DNA of 64,000 nucleotides from Anoxybacteroides rupiense. GTDB lineage: Bacteria > Bacillota > Bacilli > Bacillales > Anoxybacillaceae. The position numbers and the translations under genes were made by a program. The stretch is taken from positions 248,001 through 312,000 of the forward strand of contig NZ_JACIDF010000004.1 of the NCBI RefSeq assembly GCF_014196195.1, given 5' to 3'. The notes below the pieces were generated by a model, which worked only from the letters and a program-made list of their open reading frames with translations, was not told the origin of the DNA and did not search any database. This document shows, piece after piece, positions 8,212-19,800 of this stretch; position 1 is the first letter of the stretch; each line of letters begins with the position of its first letter.

Positions 8212-8525
8212 AGTTTTTCCAAAAAATGAACCTCTCCCACCAACACTCCGTTAAGAGGTGAGAGGCTTCTCCGTTAAAAAGCAGCAATGACAGCTACGAT
8301 CGATGTCACTTATTTGCATGATAAAGGCTGGGTGTTTTCCCACAGCCCGATGATGGAACAACGCCGCTTCACAGAACCAGAACGGGTCTGAAAGCGGCGT
8401 TACTTCAACTTTTGTCACACATCTATGTAATGAAAAGACTAAGGACGGACAAGCCTCCAACTATTCGTTTTTCAGAAATCATGATATGCATCAAGTAGAT
8501 AAAAACTCCTCTTTTGGCTACTTGA
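8212..8525. other. Intergenic region between convergent gerPF and sbcC, with hairpins
   Basis: CCTCT (8231-8235) pairs with AGAGG (8261-8265) and CACC with GGTG inside it, a weak candidate terminator for gerP. A second inverted repeat, AACGCCGCTT (8360-8369) with AAGCGGCGTT (8392-8401), has no T-run on either side. No convincing gene; a 69-codon minus-strand frame here has no ribosome binding site or recognisable motif. Confidence 0.5.
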
Positions 8526-11500
8526 CTACATGACTTCTAATTTAACACGCGTGCCCCGGCCAGAAGGCTCAGCAGGTTCGACAATGAGCCGCTTTGGAAG
8601 ACGGGCGCGCAACTCCTGCACATGGCTGATCACGCCGATCGCCATATCGTTCGCCTGCAGCCGTTCTAAAGCAGAAATGACGACATCGAGAAGCTCCCCA
8701 TCCAGTGTGCCAAACCCTTCATCCAAGAAGAAAAACTGCAGCGGATACTCACCGCGAAGCTGGATTTGTGCCGATAAGGCTAGGGACAATGACAGAGAAG
8801 TTAAAAAGGTTTCCCCTCCTGATAACGTCGTTACTGGACGTCGCACTCCTCCATTCGCATCATCCCTGATCATAAATCCTCCCTCTGAATCGACTTCGAT
8901 GGCATAGCGCTGTCTTGTTAGCTCGCCAAGCCGCTCAGACGCATCACGAGTGACACGGATCAACTGCTCCTCCGCCATAAATTCAACAAAGCTGTTTCCG
9001 CGCAACACGTTTTGCAGCTCACGATATTGCTGGACTAGCCGTTCCACTGCCATTCGCTGCTGCTCCAGCTCTTGAAAGCGTTTATGCTTTTCAGTCAGCT
9101 CCTCTACTCTTGTTTTAGCAGAAGCCACTTGTTTGATTAATTCTGTCGTTTTCTCTTCTTGTTGCCAGAGCATGGAAGCGCTCTGCTGCCATTGTTCTTC
9201 ACTGATTTCCATGCCATTCATCCGGTCCGTCACCCGCTGCCATTCATTTTGCCATTTCAGCCAGTTTTCACGGAATTGTTGGATACGTTCTGCCATCGCG
9301 TTCTTTTCTTCTTGTGTTAATGGAGTTTTACGAATTTCATCAGCGTTTGCAAAAGAGCTCTGCTGCAACATCTCCCTCCATTTATCCTCTGCTTGCTCCA
9401 GCCGTTTTTCCCCTTCAGATAGCGCTTGTATCGCAGCCTGTTTTTTTGCTTCTAACAGCTGATATTGGCGCTGCATGCCGTTGTACGATTCATACGCTTC
9501 TTCTTCTTGTTTTTGCAACTGAACAAGCTGCTGCTCCACATCCGCCAATCGATGCTCAAGCGGTTGTTCGTCAATAGGAAATGGAAGGGATTGCTCGTAC
9601 TCTTTATATTGTTGCTGTTTCATCTGCTGTAAAAGCAGAGCATCCGCTCTCTGCCGCTGTAGCTGTTGCCATTGTTCTTTTGCTTGTTCACATTCCTCCT
9701 GTTTTTGTTCAAGAAATACAACGCTTTTATCAATTCGTTCCTGCAATAATTGTGCTTCTTTTTCATCCGCACGCAATTGGTCCATCATTTGTTCAATCGC
9801 TGTAAATGAGAGATCTTCATAGATTGCTAGCCAATTTTGCATGCGTTCGTCCTTCATGCGCTCTCTTTCTTGGTATTTAGCGAGACGCTCTTCTATTTCT
9901 TGCTGCAGCGAATGGCGCTGATTGACAATCTCTTGCCGCTGCTTTTCAAGCGTTCGCCGCCTTTCCAGCATCGTATTGATTGCTTCACGGCATTGGAAAT
10001 AATCCTGCTGTAAAGCTTTTACTTCTGCGGCCAGATCATGGAACTGTACGTCGATAGGAGCATAAGACTCTTCTTCTGCTTCTCTTTTTGCCCTAGACGC
10101 ATCGCTTAACGCTACTCCCTCTCTATTCTCCTCTTGCATAACCGCTTCAGCTAATTGTTCCAGCTGAATTTTCAGCGACTGGAAGGACGAAGCGAGCGGC
10201 TGTGCTCTCTCCAGCTCCTCGTCCCATTTTAACAGCTCCTGCTCGCTCGGTTGCTCGCTAGATGATAGGGCAGGAGACGGGTGATGGAGAGAACCGCACA
10301 CAGGACAAGGACTTCCTTCTGTTAACGTTGCCGCCAAAGAGGCAGCCACATGCTGCAGCCGTGTCTTCTCCGCTATTTTTTGCTTTTGTTTGATCTTATA
10401 GATGAGCTTTTCAAGTTGGATTTGTTTTTCACATACACGATGGTAAAGCCTCTCGATTCGCTGAAAATGGGCTGTCCACGCTTTCTTACCCTCTTCCAGT
10501 TGCTTTTCATACACACTTTCGCGCTGCACAAGCCGATCATAGCTTTCTTGCTTTTGTCTATACTCCCTCTTGATTTCTTGCAGCGCTTGATCAAGCACCA
10601 TCACTTCTTTTTTTTCTTCATAAGCCCGATAGATCCGCTCTTTTACTTGCGCAGGGACCTGCTTTTGCCGCCATTGCTCCTTGAGACTTTTTTGCTTGTC
10701 CAACGCTCGTTCATAAAGCTGGGAAAGGTGTTCGAACGCTTGCTGTGCTTGCTTTTCTTTTGCCATCGTTTCCGAGATCCGCGCCCTAATATCCTTCATT
10801 TCTCGCTCCATTTGCTGCATCCGCTCCCACAGCTGCTTGGCTTGCAAAAGCTGTTCTTTCTTCTGCAAAAGCTTCGGCTCCTGCTCATTTTTTTTCGCGC
10901 GAATAAAACGGTAAGCTTCAGCTGCCTGTTCATATTGCTGACGAGTAACATGAAGCTGCTGCTCAATGCGCTTCATTTCTCTTTCCCATTCTTCAACCTC
11001 TCGCTTTGCTTGTTCATATTGCTGAGCGTAGGGAAGTAAGCGTTCCGCCTCCTCCGCCTTTTGGCGCTTTTGTTCAAGCGTGAGGATTTCCGTCTCCTCC
11101 ATCCGGCATTTTTCCAACTGCTGTTCGATGTATTCCTTTTCCTTTTGCCATTGCCACAGCTCTTTATCACGTTCATATCGCTCTTTTATTTGAACCAAAT
11201 AAAGCTGCTGCTGCTTGAGTTCTTGCTCCAGTTGTTCTAATTGCTGCAGTTGTTCATCCAACGTTTCTTTTGAGGCATTGCCAAGTCCTGCTTGCTCCGC
11301 GCAAATGGTTTCTAACTTGGCTGTAGCGTTTATGAATCTCGTTTTTAGCTTTTTGTTCAATTGATCCCCATATTGTTCAAGATTAAAAAGCCGCTGCAGC
11401 ATTTGCCGACGCTCGACACCCTTTAGCGATAAAAATTCAGCAAATTTCCCTTGCGGCAGCACGACGGCCCGCGTAAAATCCTTCATTTCCAAGCCGAGCA

Positions 11501-11906
11501 GCTGCTTGATTTGATCGTCGACCTCCCTTGTTTTATCCGCAAGCACGACTCGTTCTGAACCTTCCTCAATTAGACGGCTAATCGCTGTTTTAACACGAAG
11601 TCCCTCACTTCTCTTAAAGCTTCGCTCAACGGTATATTTTCTCTTTCCATTGGCACTGGCCAATTCAAAAGTAAAGGAAACGACTAACTCCTGCTCTGCA
11701 TGATTCATAATGCCGTTCGTATTGTTGGCCGCGCGCTCAACATTTCCGTAAAGCGCCAAAGTCATCGCATCTAAAATGGAGGATTTGCCGCTGCCCGTCG
11801 GTCCGAAAATGCCAAAAAGGCCCCCTTCACACAGCTTATCGAATTCGATCACCTGCTTTTCGCGAAAGCTATGCAATCCGGCAACCGTTAAACGAATCGG
11901 CTTCAT
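8526..11906 (-). CDS. sbcC: Exonuclease subunit SbcC (Rad50-like SMC ATPase)
   Basis: A 1126-residue Rad50/SbcC protein. With SbcD it forms the complex that opens and trims DNA hairpins and blocked double-strand ends. The Walker A motif GPTGSGKSS lies at residues 35-43; long glutamine- and glutamate-rich coiled coils run from about 190 to 930, interrupted near residue 530 by the zinc hook CPVCG; the C-terminal lobe carries the ABC signature LSGGETFLTSLSLSLALS and Walker B FFFLDEGFGTLD. The start overlaps the sbcD stop by four bases. The coiled coils generate long open frames on the opposite strand that are not genes. Confidence 0.97.
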   Translation of the reverse strand: MKPIRLTVAGLHSFREKQVIEFDKLCEGGLFGIFGPTGSGKSSILDAMTLALYGNVERAANNTNGIMNHAEQELVVSFTFELASANGKRKYTVERSFKRSEGLRVKTAISRLIEEGSERVVLADKTREVDDQIKQLLGLEMKDFTRAVVLPQGKFAEFLSLKGVERRQMLQRLFNLEQYGDQLNKKLKTRFINATAKLETICAEQAGLGNASKETLDEQLQQLEQLEQELKQQQLYLVQIKERYERDKELWQWQKEKEYIEQQLEKCRMEETEILTLEQKRQKAEEAERLLPYAQQYEQAKREVEEWEREMKRIEQQLHVTRQQYEQAAEAYRFIRAKKNEQEPKLLQKKEQLLQAKQLWERMQQMEREMKDIRARISETMAKEKQAQQAFEHLSQLYERALDKQKSLKEQWRQKQVPAQVKERIYRAYEEKKEVMVLDQALQEIKREYRQKQESYDRLVQRESVYEKQLEEGKKAWTAHFQRIERLYHRVCEKQIQLEKLIYKIKQKQKIAEKTRLQHVAASLAATLTEGSPCPVCGSLHHPSPALSSSEQPSEQELLKWDEELERAQPLASSFQSLKIQLEQLAEAVMQEENREGVALSDASRAKREAEEESYAPIDVQFHDLAAEVKALQQDYFQCREAINTMLERRRTLEKQRQEIVNQRHSLQQEIEERLAKYQERERMKDERMQNWLAIYEDLSFTAIEQMMDQLRADEKEAQLLQERIDKSVVFLEQKQEECEQAKEQWQQLQRQRADALLLQQMKQQQYKEYEQSLPFPIDEQPLEHRLADVEQQLVQLQKQEEEAYESYNGMQRQYQLLEAKKQAAIQALSEGEKRLEQAEDKWREMLQQSSFANADEIRKTPLTQEEKNAMAERIQQFRENWLKWQNEWQRVTDRMNGMEISEEQWQQSASMLWQQEEKTTELIKQVASAKTRVEELTEKHKRFQELEQQRMAVERLVQQYRELQNVLRGNSFVEFMAEEQLIRVTRDASERLGELTRQRYAIEVDSEGGFMIRDDANGGVRRPVTTLSGGETFLTSLSLSLALSAQIQLRGEYPLQFFFLDEGFGTLDGELLDVVISALERLQANDMAIGVISHVQELRARLPKRLIVEPAEPSGRGTRVKLEVM

Positions 11907-13078
11907 GCTTCATCACCATCCTCATCTTCATCAGCAAGCAGTTCGAGGAACATCCGGACAAGCTCTTCCGTCGGCTTGGCCCCTCCTGTCTGCTTTTCAT
12001 AAAAGCGCTGAAATAGCACTTCAATCGGAGTATGCTCGCGCTCCTCTTGTACAGCCTGTTGCTTGGTTAAAAAATGAGGGCGAATATAGATAAATCCGTC
12101 ATAGCTTTTACGTAAACGATGAATTTCTTCCAATGTCAATGAATGCTCAACATAAATTTCCAAATCAATCCAAGCATTGCGGTCTTTTCCTTCCTCAAGC
12201 CAGCGATAAACCTGGGCCAAGCCTTCGGTCGCTTTCCACTTGGCAAGCGGTCTGCCGCATGACAACGGTAGCTCTGACACATTCGCTTCCTTTTGGGGAT
12301 GAACATCCACAATCGTGACCGATTTGGTATAGCCCACTTCAGAAAAGCTATAGGCAAGCGGAGAACCCGAATAGCGCGCCGGCATTGCGGCTTGTTTAAC
12401 GTTTTGCGGCCGATGCAAATGCCCTAGCGCCACATATTGAGCCTGGTCTGGAAAACAATGGGCTGATACCGTATAAGCCCCTCCGACTTCAATTGGCCGC
12501 TCCGAATCAGACGGCTCACCTCCCGCCACATATAAATGGCTCATCGCGATATTCACCGTATCGTGCCGAAATTGCTGATTCATCACAGTGAAAATTTCCT
12601 TTACCTTTTCATCATATTTTTTTCGTAATAGTTTCTCATCGTTTTCAGCAGCCAACAGCTGGGCTAGCCTTGATTCTGATGGGTATGGAAGCGCGGCTAA
12701 CAACAACGTTTCCCCGCATGTCGGAATATAGATTTCTTGCCCTCTCATCGTGGGCAAACCAAGCAAGGTGATCGAATGAGAAGCCGCCAGCCGCGAAGCA
12801 GCGGCTAAACGATCCGGATGGTCGTGATTGCCTGCAATCACGACCACCGGACGCCGTCCGCCATTTGATAGCCTAGCAATCCCTTCATAAAACAACTGTT
12901 CTGCGGCTGCTGGCGGATTCACCGAATCAAAAACATCGCCAGCCATCAGCACAGCATCAATTTTTTCTTCTTCAACAATGGAGACCAATTCATCTAAAAA
13001 TTGCTCTTGTTCTCGCAGCCGGCTTCTTCCTTCTAATGTTCTCCCTAAATGCCAATCGGCTGTATGCAAAATTCGCAA
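11903..13078 (-). CDS. sbcD: Exonuclease subunit SbcD (Mre11-like nuclease)
   Basis: A 391-residue metallophosphoesterase-fold nuclease. Metal-binding motifs in order are HTADWHLGR at residues 5-13, MAGDVFD, the catalytic AGNHDHP, MSHLYVAG and ALGHLHRPQ. A C-terminal segment of about 120 residues is the usual cap/SbcC-binding region. It lies between addA (11 bases upstream) and sbcC (4-base overlap), forming a four-gene repair operon addB-addA-sbcD-sbcC, an order also known from B. subtilis. Confidence 0.97.
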   Translation of the reverse strand: MRILHTADWHLGRTLEGRSRLREQEQFLDELVSIVEEEKIDAVLMAGDVFDSVNPPAAAEQLFYEGIARLSNGGRRPVVVIAGNHDHPDRLAAASRLAASHSITLLGLPTMRGQEIYIPTCGETLLLAALPYPSESRLAQLLAAENDEKLLRKKYDEKVKEIFTVMNQQFRHDTVNIAMSHLYVAGGEPSDSERPIEVGGAYTVSAHCFPDQAQYVALGHLHRPQNVKQAAMPARYSGSPLAYSFSEVGYTKSVTIVDVHPQKEANVSELPLSCGRPLAKWKATEGLAQVYRWLEEGKDRNAWIDLEIYVEHSLTLEEIHRLRKSYDGFIYIRPHFLTKQQAVQEEREHTPIEVLFQRFYEKQTGGAKPTEELVRMFLELLADEDEDGDEA

Positions 13079-13089
13079 AGCCTTCCCTC

Positions 13090-16000
13090 CTACATGGAAA
13101 CCAATTTTGCCCCGTCAAAAGCATAGATATAGCATTCATCGACGTGCGTTTTCCAGATTCGCTCAATGGCCAAACGATATAGTTCCATTTGTACACGATA
13201 GCGTTTTTCAATAAGAGCCGATACATCATCAGCCCACTGAACTCGATCCGTTTTAAAGTCAATAAGGACAAAGCCTTTTTCATCCTGAAATACGCAATCA
13301 AAGACGCCCTGAACCAGCACCGTTTCCTCGTTTTCCTTCCATTGTCCATACGTCTCCTTAGCTGGCAACGCTAAGTTAAATGGCACCTCACGCTCAACAT
13401 ACGATGCTTTTTGCAAGCGACGGCCGATATCGGTTTGGAAAAAAGCAAGAATGCTAGCCATATCGATTTCCTTTGCTTGTTCTTCTGTCAACCATTCACC
13501 CTGAAGCAGCTTGGCGATCTGCTCACGAATTCTTCCTTCTGTTATATCGCTTTTTAAATCGATATGCTGCATCACTAAATGCATCGCCGTTCCTTTTTCC
13601 GCGGAAGAGAGTTGTTTCGCCTGCATAAAACGCGGCCGATCCATGATTCCGGTACGAAACGGCTTAAGAAAAGCTTCATCTCCATAGGCTCCAAACGTTT
13701 CACGCTGCTGCTTCAATTCCGATACCGTCTGTTTGGCTCTCGAAGTGGTCGAAAGCGGATAAGGATAAAGCCAATTCATGCGGCGAACGATCTCGTCATG
13801 CCATTCGCTCTGAAGCGGCACGCGTTCCCCTTTGCGAAGCTGTTCCGTTATTTGCGCTTCCTGCTGTTCAGCATTTTCTATTTCTCTATCGATTTCAGCA
13901 GCAGAAACAGCTTGCACGTTCCATTTCGATCCATGGGCAAAAATGTCATTTTCCACCGTGAATCCATCATGCAAGCAAACGGCATCAGCATGCCGGACAA
14001 GCGAATAGCCGATCCAGTCTAAATAGCATCTAGCAGAAGCTCGAATATAGTCAGGCAGTAGCCACTCGCTGTGCACACAAACAGACTGCCACCGTTTTTT
14101 CTCGTTTTCTAGTTTCTTCACCGTTCCTACTAAAAACAATTTTTCCTTCGCCCGCGTCAAAGCGACATATAGGATGCGCATCTCTTCGGCAAGAAGCTCC
14201 AGTTCCTGCTTTCGTTTCAATGCCAGCTGGGCAATGGTCGGATAGCTGACACGCAGGCGCGGATGAACAAAATGGGCGGCAAATCCCAAATCTTTGTCCA
14301 TTAAATAACTCTTGCGCAAATCTTGTGTATTAAAACTTTTTCCTAAACCAGCCACAAAGACGATCGGAAACTCAAGCCCCTTGCTCTTGTGAATCGTCAT
14401 AAGCCGTACAACATCCTCTTGTTCGCTTATAGAACGAGCGGCACCGAAATCATCCTTGCGCTCCTGCATCCGTTCCATGAAACGCAGAAAACGAAAAATG
14501 CCGCGAAACGAAGTTTGTTCAAATTGTCGCGCTTTTTCATATAAAAAACGCAAGTTGGCTTGCCGCTGTTTTCCTCCAGGCATCGTACCGACAAAATCAT
14601 AAAAGCTAGTATCGCGATAGACGCGCCAAATCAATTCTGCTAATGAATGTTGCCGCGCCATCGTACGCCACTCTTGTAGGTGTGCAGCGAAAGACGCGAT
14701 TTTTTTTTGAAGCGCTGCTTCTTGATCCATGGCCGGCCGTTTTTCTAAAAACGCCAAAAACGCTTCGTAAAAAGCTCCTTTCGGTCTTTCAAGACGCAAA
14801 AGAGAAAGCTCGTTTTCATCTAACCCAACAATCGGCGAACGAAGAACAGAAGCGAGCGGAATGTCTTGATACGGATTGTCAATGACCTTTAACACCGACA
14901 GCATCACTGACACTTCTGTTGCCGTAAAGTATCCCGTCGAAAGCTCCGCGTACACAGGAATGCCTTGCTTGCGAAATTCTTCCATCAATTGCGGCGCCCA
15001 CGGCATGGAACGCAATAAGACGACAATATCTCGGTACATTACGCGCCTTTCTTGCTTTAGATGACGATCATAGACATAAAAAGGCGTTTCAATCATTTCC
15101 TTAATTTTTTGGGCGATCCAGCGAGCCTCAAGCTGAACATTTTCAAGCTCTTGCTGTTCATCCTGCTGCGATTCATTTTCACTTTCCGTCGCATGATCGT
15201 TATCTGCTTTATCAATCAACACCAACTCGACAGGCATGCTTTTCTCAGGGTAGTAGCTTGCTCCAAAGCGCAGTTCTGCGTCAGCCTCATACACAATTTC
15301 GCCGACAGTCTCCCCCATAATTTGTTTGAAAACAAAGTTCGTCCCATCTAAAACCTCTGGACGGCTGCGGAAATTTTGCGCCAAATCGATGCGAATGCCT
15401 CCATTGCCGCCACTGTTTGAAAAACGCTGATACTTCTTGAGAAATAAAAATGGCTCAGCCAAACGAAAGCGGTAAATGGATTGCTTCACGTCTCCCACCA
15501 TAAACAAATTACCCGCTGCTTCATCATCATGAATCACAAGCTGCAAAATCATTTCCTGCACCATGTTAACGTCTTGGTATTCATCAATCAGCACTTCTGC
15601 AAATTGTCCTCGGTAATCAAGCGCGGCATCAGAAGGAAGCAATTGATCGCTTGTCGATGACGGATGCCGTAAAATTTGCAAGCAATAGTGCTCCAAGTCA
15701 GAAAAATCGACAATTCCCTTTTCTATTTTCTTGGCCTGCAAACGATCGGCCAGCTCTTTGACAAGATCTACGATCGTTTCAATCACCGGCTTCATCTCTT
15801 GCAAATGGTGCAGCCATGTTTCTGGTTTAAAAGAAAAGAGCTCTTCCTTTATTTCCTTGACTTTTTCTTTCGCTTTATCGCGCAAGGATTTCACTTCGCT
15901 AACCAACTGCTCATCATATTCTCCATTTTTCGGCTTCCGCTTTGCTGTTGCCCACGTCAATGAATGAATCGCCTCGTGAAGTCGCTGCCATGAATGCTTT

Positions 16001-16824
16001 TTCGTTTCCTCCAGCTCGCGAATTTGTAGGATATCACTCGCAAGCGTATCGCGTAAATAATGAGGACCTGCCGGATGTTCTGCCATCACAAGCGCGCGCT
16101 CAATCATCTGTTTAGCCGCCTGCAGCTGAAACTCGATGTATTGCAGCAAATAAGGCGCAAATGGAAGCTCTTCAATTGCCGTATGAGCCGAAACATGATA
16201 CATGTCCACAAGCCGATCAAGCCACTCCCTCGGATAAGGATGCGAGCGGGCAAATTCATATAAGGAAAGCACAATCGTCTGCAAACCAACATCAGTCCGG
16301 TCGCTCGTATAACGGTCAACGACACTTAAAAACATGTCGTTCTCCTTTTTCCCGTATTGTTCTTCAAACAATTCTTCAATGGTTTCCTCTTTGATTAGCT
16401 CGATTTCCGTTTCATCAGCAATGCGAAACACAGGGTCTAGATCGATTAAATAATAATATTTGCGAATAACATCTAAGCAAAACGAGTGAATCGTGGAAAT
16501 GGCTGCTTTTGGCAGCAGGCTGAGCTGTCTGCGCAAATGAAGGGAATGCGGTTCCTTGGCGATCGCTTTTTCGATCCTCTCAGCAATCCGCTGGCGCATT
16601 TCAGCCGCCGCTGCATTCGTAAATGTCACCACAAGCAGTCGATCAATATCAATTGGATGCTGCTCATCCAATATTTTTTGAATGATTCGCTCAACAAGAA
16701 CCGTCGTTTTCCCTGAACCAGCAGCGGCCGCTACAAGCGTATGAGCTCCATTCGTGACAATGGCGCGCCACTGTTCATCTGTCCATTGCTCTCCTTGCGG
16801 CTTTGGTGGAAGGATGATGTCCAT
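13090..16824 (-). CDS. addA: ATP-dependent helicase/nuclease subunit A
   Basis: A 1244-residue UvrD-type helicase fused to a C-terminal RecB-family nuclease. AddAB resects double-strand breaks and stops at Chi, the Firmicute counterpart of RecBCD. The N-terminal WTDEQWRAI and Walker A AAAAGSGKTTVL (32-43) are clear, followed by VTFTNAAAAEMRQRI, LIDEYQDVNMVQ, VGDVKQSIYRFR and RLMTIHKSKGLEFPIVFVAG. The nuclease active site is GVFDCVFQDEKG ... IDFKTD near the C-terminus. It follows addB after 12 bases. Length is close to the family norm (about 1230). Confidence 0.97.
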   Translation of the reverse strand: MDIILPPKPQGEQWTDEQWRAIVTNGAHTLVAAAAGSGKTTVLVERIIQKILDEQHPIDIDRLLVVTFTNAAAAEMRQRIAERIEKAIAKEPHSLHLRRQLSLLPKAAISTIHSFCLDVIRKYYYLIDLDPVFRIADETEIELIKEETIEELFEEQYGKKENDMFLSVVDRYTSDRTDVGLQTIVLSLYEFARSHPYPREWLDRLVDMYHVSAHTAIEELPFAPYLLQYIEFQLQAAKQMIERALVMAEHPAGPHYLRDTLASDILQIRELEETKKHSWQRLHEAIHSLTWATAKRKPKNGEYDEQLVSEVKSLRDKAKEKVKEIKEELFSFKPETWLHHLQEMKPVIETIVDLVKELADRLQAKKIEKGIVDFSDLEHYCLQILRHPSSTSDQLLPSDAALDYRGQFAEVLIDEYQDVNMVQEMILQLVIHDDEAAGNLFMVGDVKQSIYRFRLAEPFLFLKKYQRFSNSGGNGGIRIDLAQNFRSRPEVLDGTNFVFKQIMGETVGEIVYEADAELRFGASYYPEKSMPVELVLIDKADNDHATESENESQQDEQQELENVQLEARWIAQKIKEMIETPFYVYDRHLKQERRVMYRDIVVLLRSMPWAPQLMEEFRKQGIPVYAELSTGYFTATEVSVMLSVLKVIDNPYQDIPLASVLRSPIVGLDENELSLLRLERPKGAFYEAFLAFLEKRPAMDQEAALQKKIASFAAHLQEWRTMARQHSLAELIWRVYRDTSFYDFVGTMPGGKQRQANLRFLYEKARQFEQTSFRGIFRFLRFMERMQERKDDFGAARSISEQEDVVRLMTIHKSKGLEFPIVFVAGLGKSFNTQDLRKSYLMDKDLGFAAHFVHPRLRVSYPTIAQLALKRKQELELLAEEMRILYVALTRAKEKLFLVGTVKKLENEKKRWQSVCVHSEWLLPDYIRASARCYLDWIGYSLVRHADAVCLHDGFTVENDIFAHGSKWNVQAVSAAEIDREIENAEQQEAQITEQLRKGERVPLQSEWHDEIVRRMNWLYPYPLSTTSRAKQTVSELKQQRETFGAYGDEAFLKPFRTGIMDRPRFMQAKQLSSAEKGTAMHLVMQHIDLKSDITEGRIREQIAKLLQGEWLTEEQAKEIDMASILAFFQTDIGRRLQKASYVEREVPFNLALPAKETYGQWKENEETVLVQGVFDCVFQDEKGFVLIDFKTDRVQWADDVSALIEKRYRVQMELYRLAIERIWKTHVDECYIYAFDGAKLVSM

Positions 16825-16836
16825 TGCGATTCCCTC

Positions 16837-19800
16837 CTATTCTTCCTTCATTTGTTCCATTTTCTTATTCTTTAAGATCCGGTAGCGATCTTGCTCAATC
16901 GATTCGTCAAACTGACAGAACGTCCGAAATTCACAATATTGGCAAGCTGTCTCGTTTTTTCGTTTATACGGAGCAATATCGACCACTCCATCGATGATTT
17001 GCAATCCAGCCTGCTGAAAAATGGTGCGCACATGCTGACGCAACAAAGCAAAATCAGTCTCTGAAATCACAGATGAGTTTTTGGAAATAGAGCCATCTTT
17101 ATTGATTTTTACTGGAACAACGGCTGAACCTTTTCCTGCATCAAGCGTTTGGTCCATTAATTTGATCGTTTCTTGGTCATCAAGCAACCAACCGTTCATT
17201 TTAAAGCTTTCAAAAATTTTTTGTTCTGCTTCGTCCTCTTTTAGAAGCACATTTTTGCTTTTGATAATCGGGTTATGGATATGAAAATATAGCACACCTG
17301 CCGGCAAAGCTTTCGATCCGACCAAATACTCTGCAAATTCAATCACAATATCCAAATAGGCAAGCATTTGCAGGGCAAGCCCGTAATAAACTTCTGTAAA
17401 ATCTAGTTTTTGACTGCTTGACTTATAATCAATAATGCGCAATAAAATGCCTTTTGAACTTTTGGCTTGGTCAATGCGGTCAATTCGACCGACAAGCTCA
17501 AGGACCGTTCCGTCGGCCAACGGAAAAGTCAACGGAGGCAAAGGCCCTTTGTCGCCAAATTGCAGCTCCACCTCCAACGGGGCAAATCCGCTCATTTTTG
17601 CTTGTTCATTCAACACGCTTGCCGTCCTTGACATAATGTGATGCAATTTCCGCTTCACATAATGGTAACGATGCGAACTAAGTAAAATTTCTTGCTGGAT
17701 ATACGGAGCGATTTGTTCGACCGCATCATAGGATAATTGTTCACATTGCTCTTTAGAAAGCTGTGCCCAATCTAGATGTTCTGCGCGAATACGCTCTGTC
17801 ATCATTTTTAAAGCATGATGAAATAATTGACCAATGTCTGGGGCTTTGAGCCGGAAAACATTGCGTTCTTTTAAGCGCAACCCGTATGAGGCAAAATGAG
17901 CAAATGGACAGCGATTGAATTGCTCCACTCGCGAAACGCTTGCTCTTAATGTCCGTCCGTATAGTTTTCTGCTAATCTCTCTCTTTAATTTTTTCGTTTT
18001 GTTTTCATAGAACAGCGCTTGAATGACTCTATTAGCCCGTTCATTCCAGTCGTTATGACCTGCATAAAGATTATATACATCCCACCAAATGGGCTCGATC
18101 GGATATTGCCGTTTCCATGCATGAAGCTGAACGGCAAGAGCTCCAAGCGTTGCTGAATAATTGGTAATGAGTGAGAGCTGTTCCGGAAGCGGCAATGTAA
18201 AAGGTTCACCGCCCCATCTCTTTTCTTGCACATCAGGAAATATTTCTTTTATTCTTTTAATCAGCACAGATGGCAGCAACGTTCTTCCTTCTTCATCAGC
18301 AAGCGGATACGTAATATAAAGCCGTTCCTTTGGGCTAGCCAACGCCATATAGATCGCAAACGGCTCATCTAGCAGCTGCTGCCGGCTTGTTGGAGCGACA
18401 TGTACCGAAAAATGATGCAGCAGCTCGCGGTCTTGCTCAGATAATACGCCATCCGCGCTTTTTCGCGAAGGAATCACCCCATCATTCGCACCAATGATAA
18501 ATATACACTTCATATCTGTTAGACGCGAACGGTCAAAGTGAGCAATCAATACTTGGTCGATCGCTGGCGGTACAAGTGAAAATTCCAGGCTCTCAAGCCC
18601 TGTTTCCATCAAAGCGGCAAATGAATGAAGAGGCATCGGCTCTTCCCCTAATATTTCTACATACTGGTCAAGCAGTTCCATGACTGCCCCCCACGCTTGC
18701 TCATGGTGCCGGGCTGCCAGCAGCTGCCCTTTTGCCTCAGCTTCATCACGCAGCTTCTCCAGCTTTTTAGGAATCTGCAATTGTTCAAAATATAAATAAA
18801 GGGCTTCGCACATATCTCGCCCGTTTTTCGCTTTTTGTAACCGTTTTTGCAACATCAAGAGCGGGGAAGCGACCATTTCTCTCCACACATTTAGCTTTTC
18901 TTCGTAGTTTCTTTCTTCGTCTGTTTGCGGCGCCGCGATCTCCTCAAGTCCCTGATAGCGCCGATACACCCAGTGCTGCCTCCATTTCGCTCCATAAATT
19001 CCGTGTTCAAGCACGTAATTTTCCAGCTGATCCATTGCTTCTCGCATCGTTTGCACATGGCTCTCTAGCGGAAAAAAGAAATCGGTCTTTACCGCCCGAA
19101 ACACGGCTTCATACCGCCAGTTTGTCTGAATCACATCCAAGCTTGCACGAATCAGTTCGATAAATGGATGATTTCCCATCGGCTCCTTTTCATCAATAAA
19201 GTAAGGAATCTCATAATCAACAAAAACAGTTTGAAATAGATTGCGATAGTCATCAGAATTTCGTACCAATAGAGCGACATCCCGATATCGATACCCTTCC
19301 TCGCGCACAAGCCGAATAATTTCTCTAGCAATTCCTTCAATCTCTGCCCGGCGATGTGATGCTTGGCATAATTGAATTTCACCGGCCTCCCCAGCAAAGG
19401 GCAAAGAAGGGCGCGTATCATAATGCGCTTCTAAATGGCGAAGCGATAACGACTGATGCCTTACATTCTCTTGACAAAACTTGATCGGTTCAATGAGAAC
19501 GTTGTTTAAAAGGGCTATATTTCGCAACTCATAGTATGTTTTACCTGTCATGCGAAACAAATGTAGCTCATTCGGCAGCTGTTCATTATAAGGCTCATCC
19601 ACCGTTAAAGCGACCGTCACGCGCTTAGCGAAACATAACAATTGCTCAAGCACCATATATTCTTGCGGTGTAAAATGGTGAAACCCGTCCACGTAAATTT
19701 CCGCGTCTTGTATGTAGCGGGAATGCGGAATTTTTTCAGCCAAAAAGCGCAAGTAATCTTCCGAATCCACATACCGATTCATTAAATCCCGTTCGAATTG

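Noticed and set aside
8360-8401. Inverted repeat AACGCCGCTT/AAGCGGCGTT as a terminator
   Set aside because: No T-run on either strand; kept only as part of the intergenic description.
8251-8460. A 69-codon minus-strand frame between gerPF and sbcC
   Set aside because: It overlaps two inverted repeats and has no ribosome site.
10350-11039. A 229-codon plus-strand open frame opposite sbcC
   Set aside because: It mirrors the coiled-coil codons of sbcC, is made almost only of Leu, Phe and His runs, and has no ribosome site.
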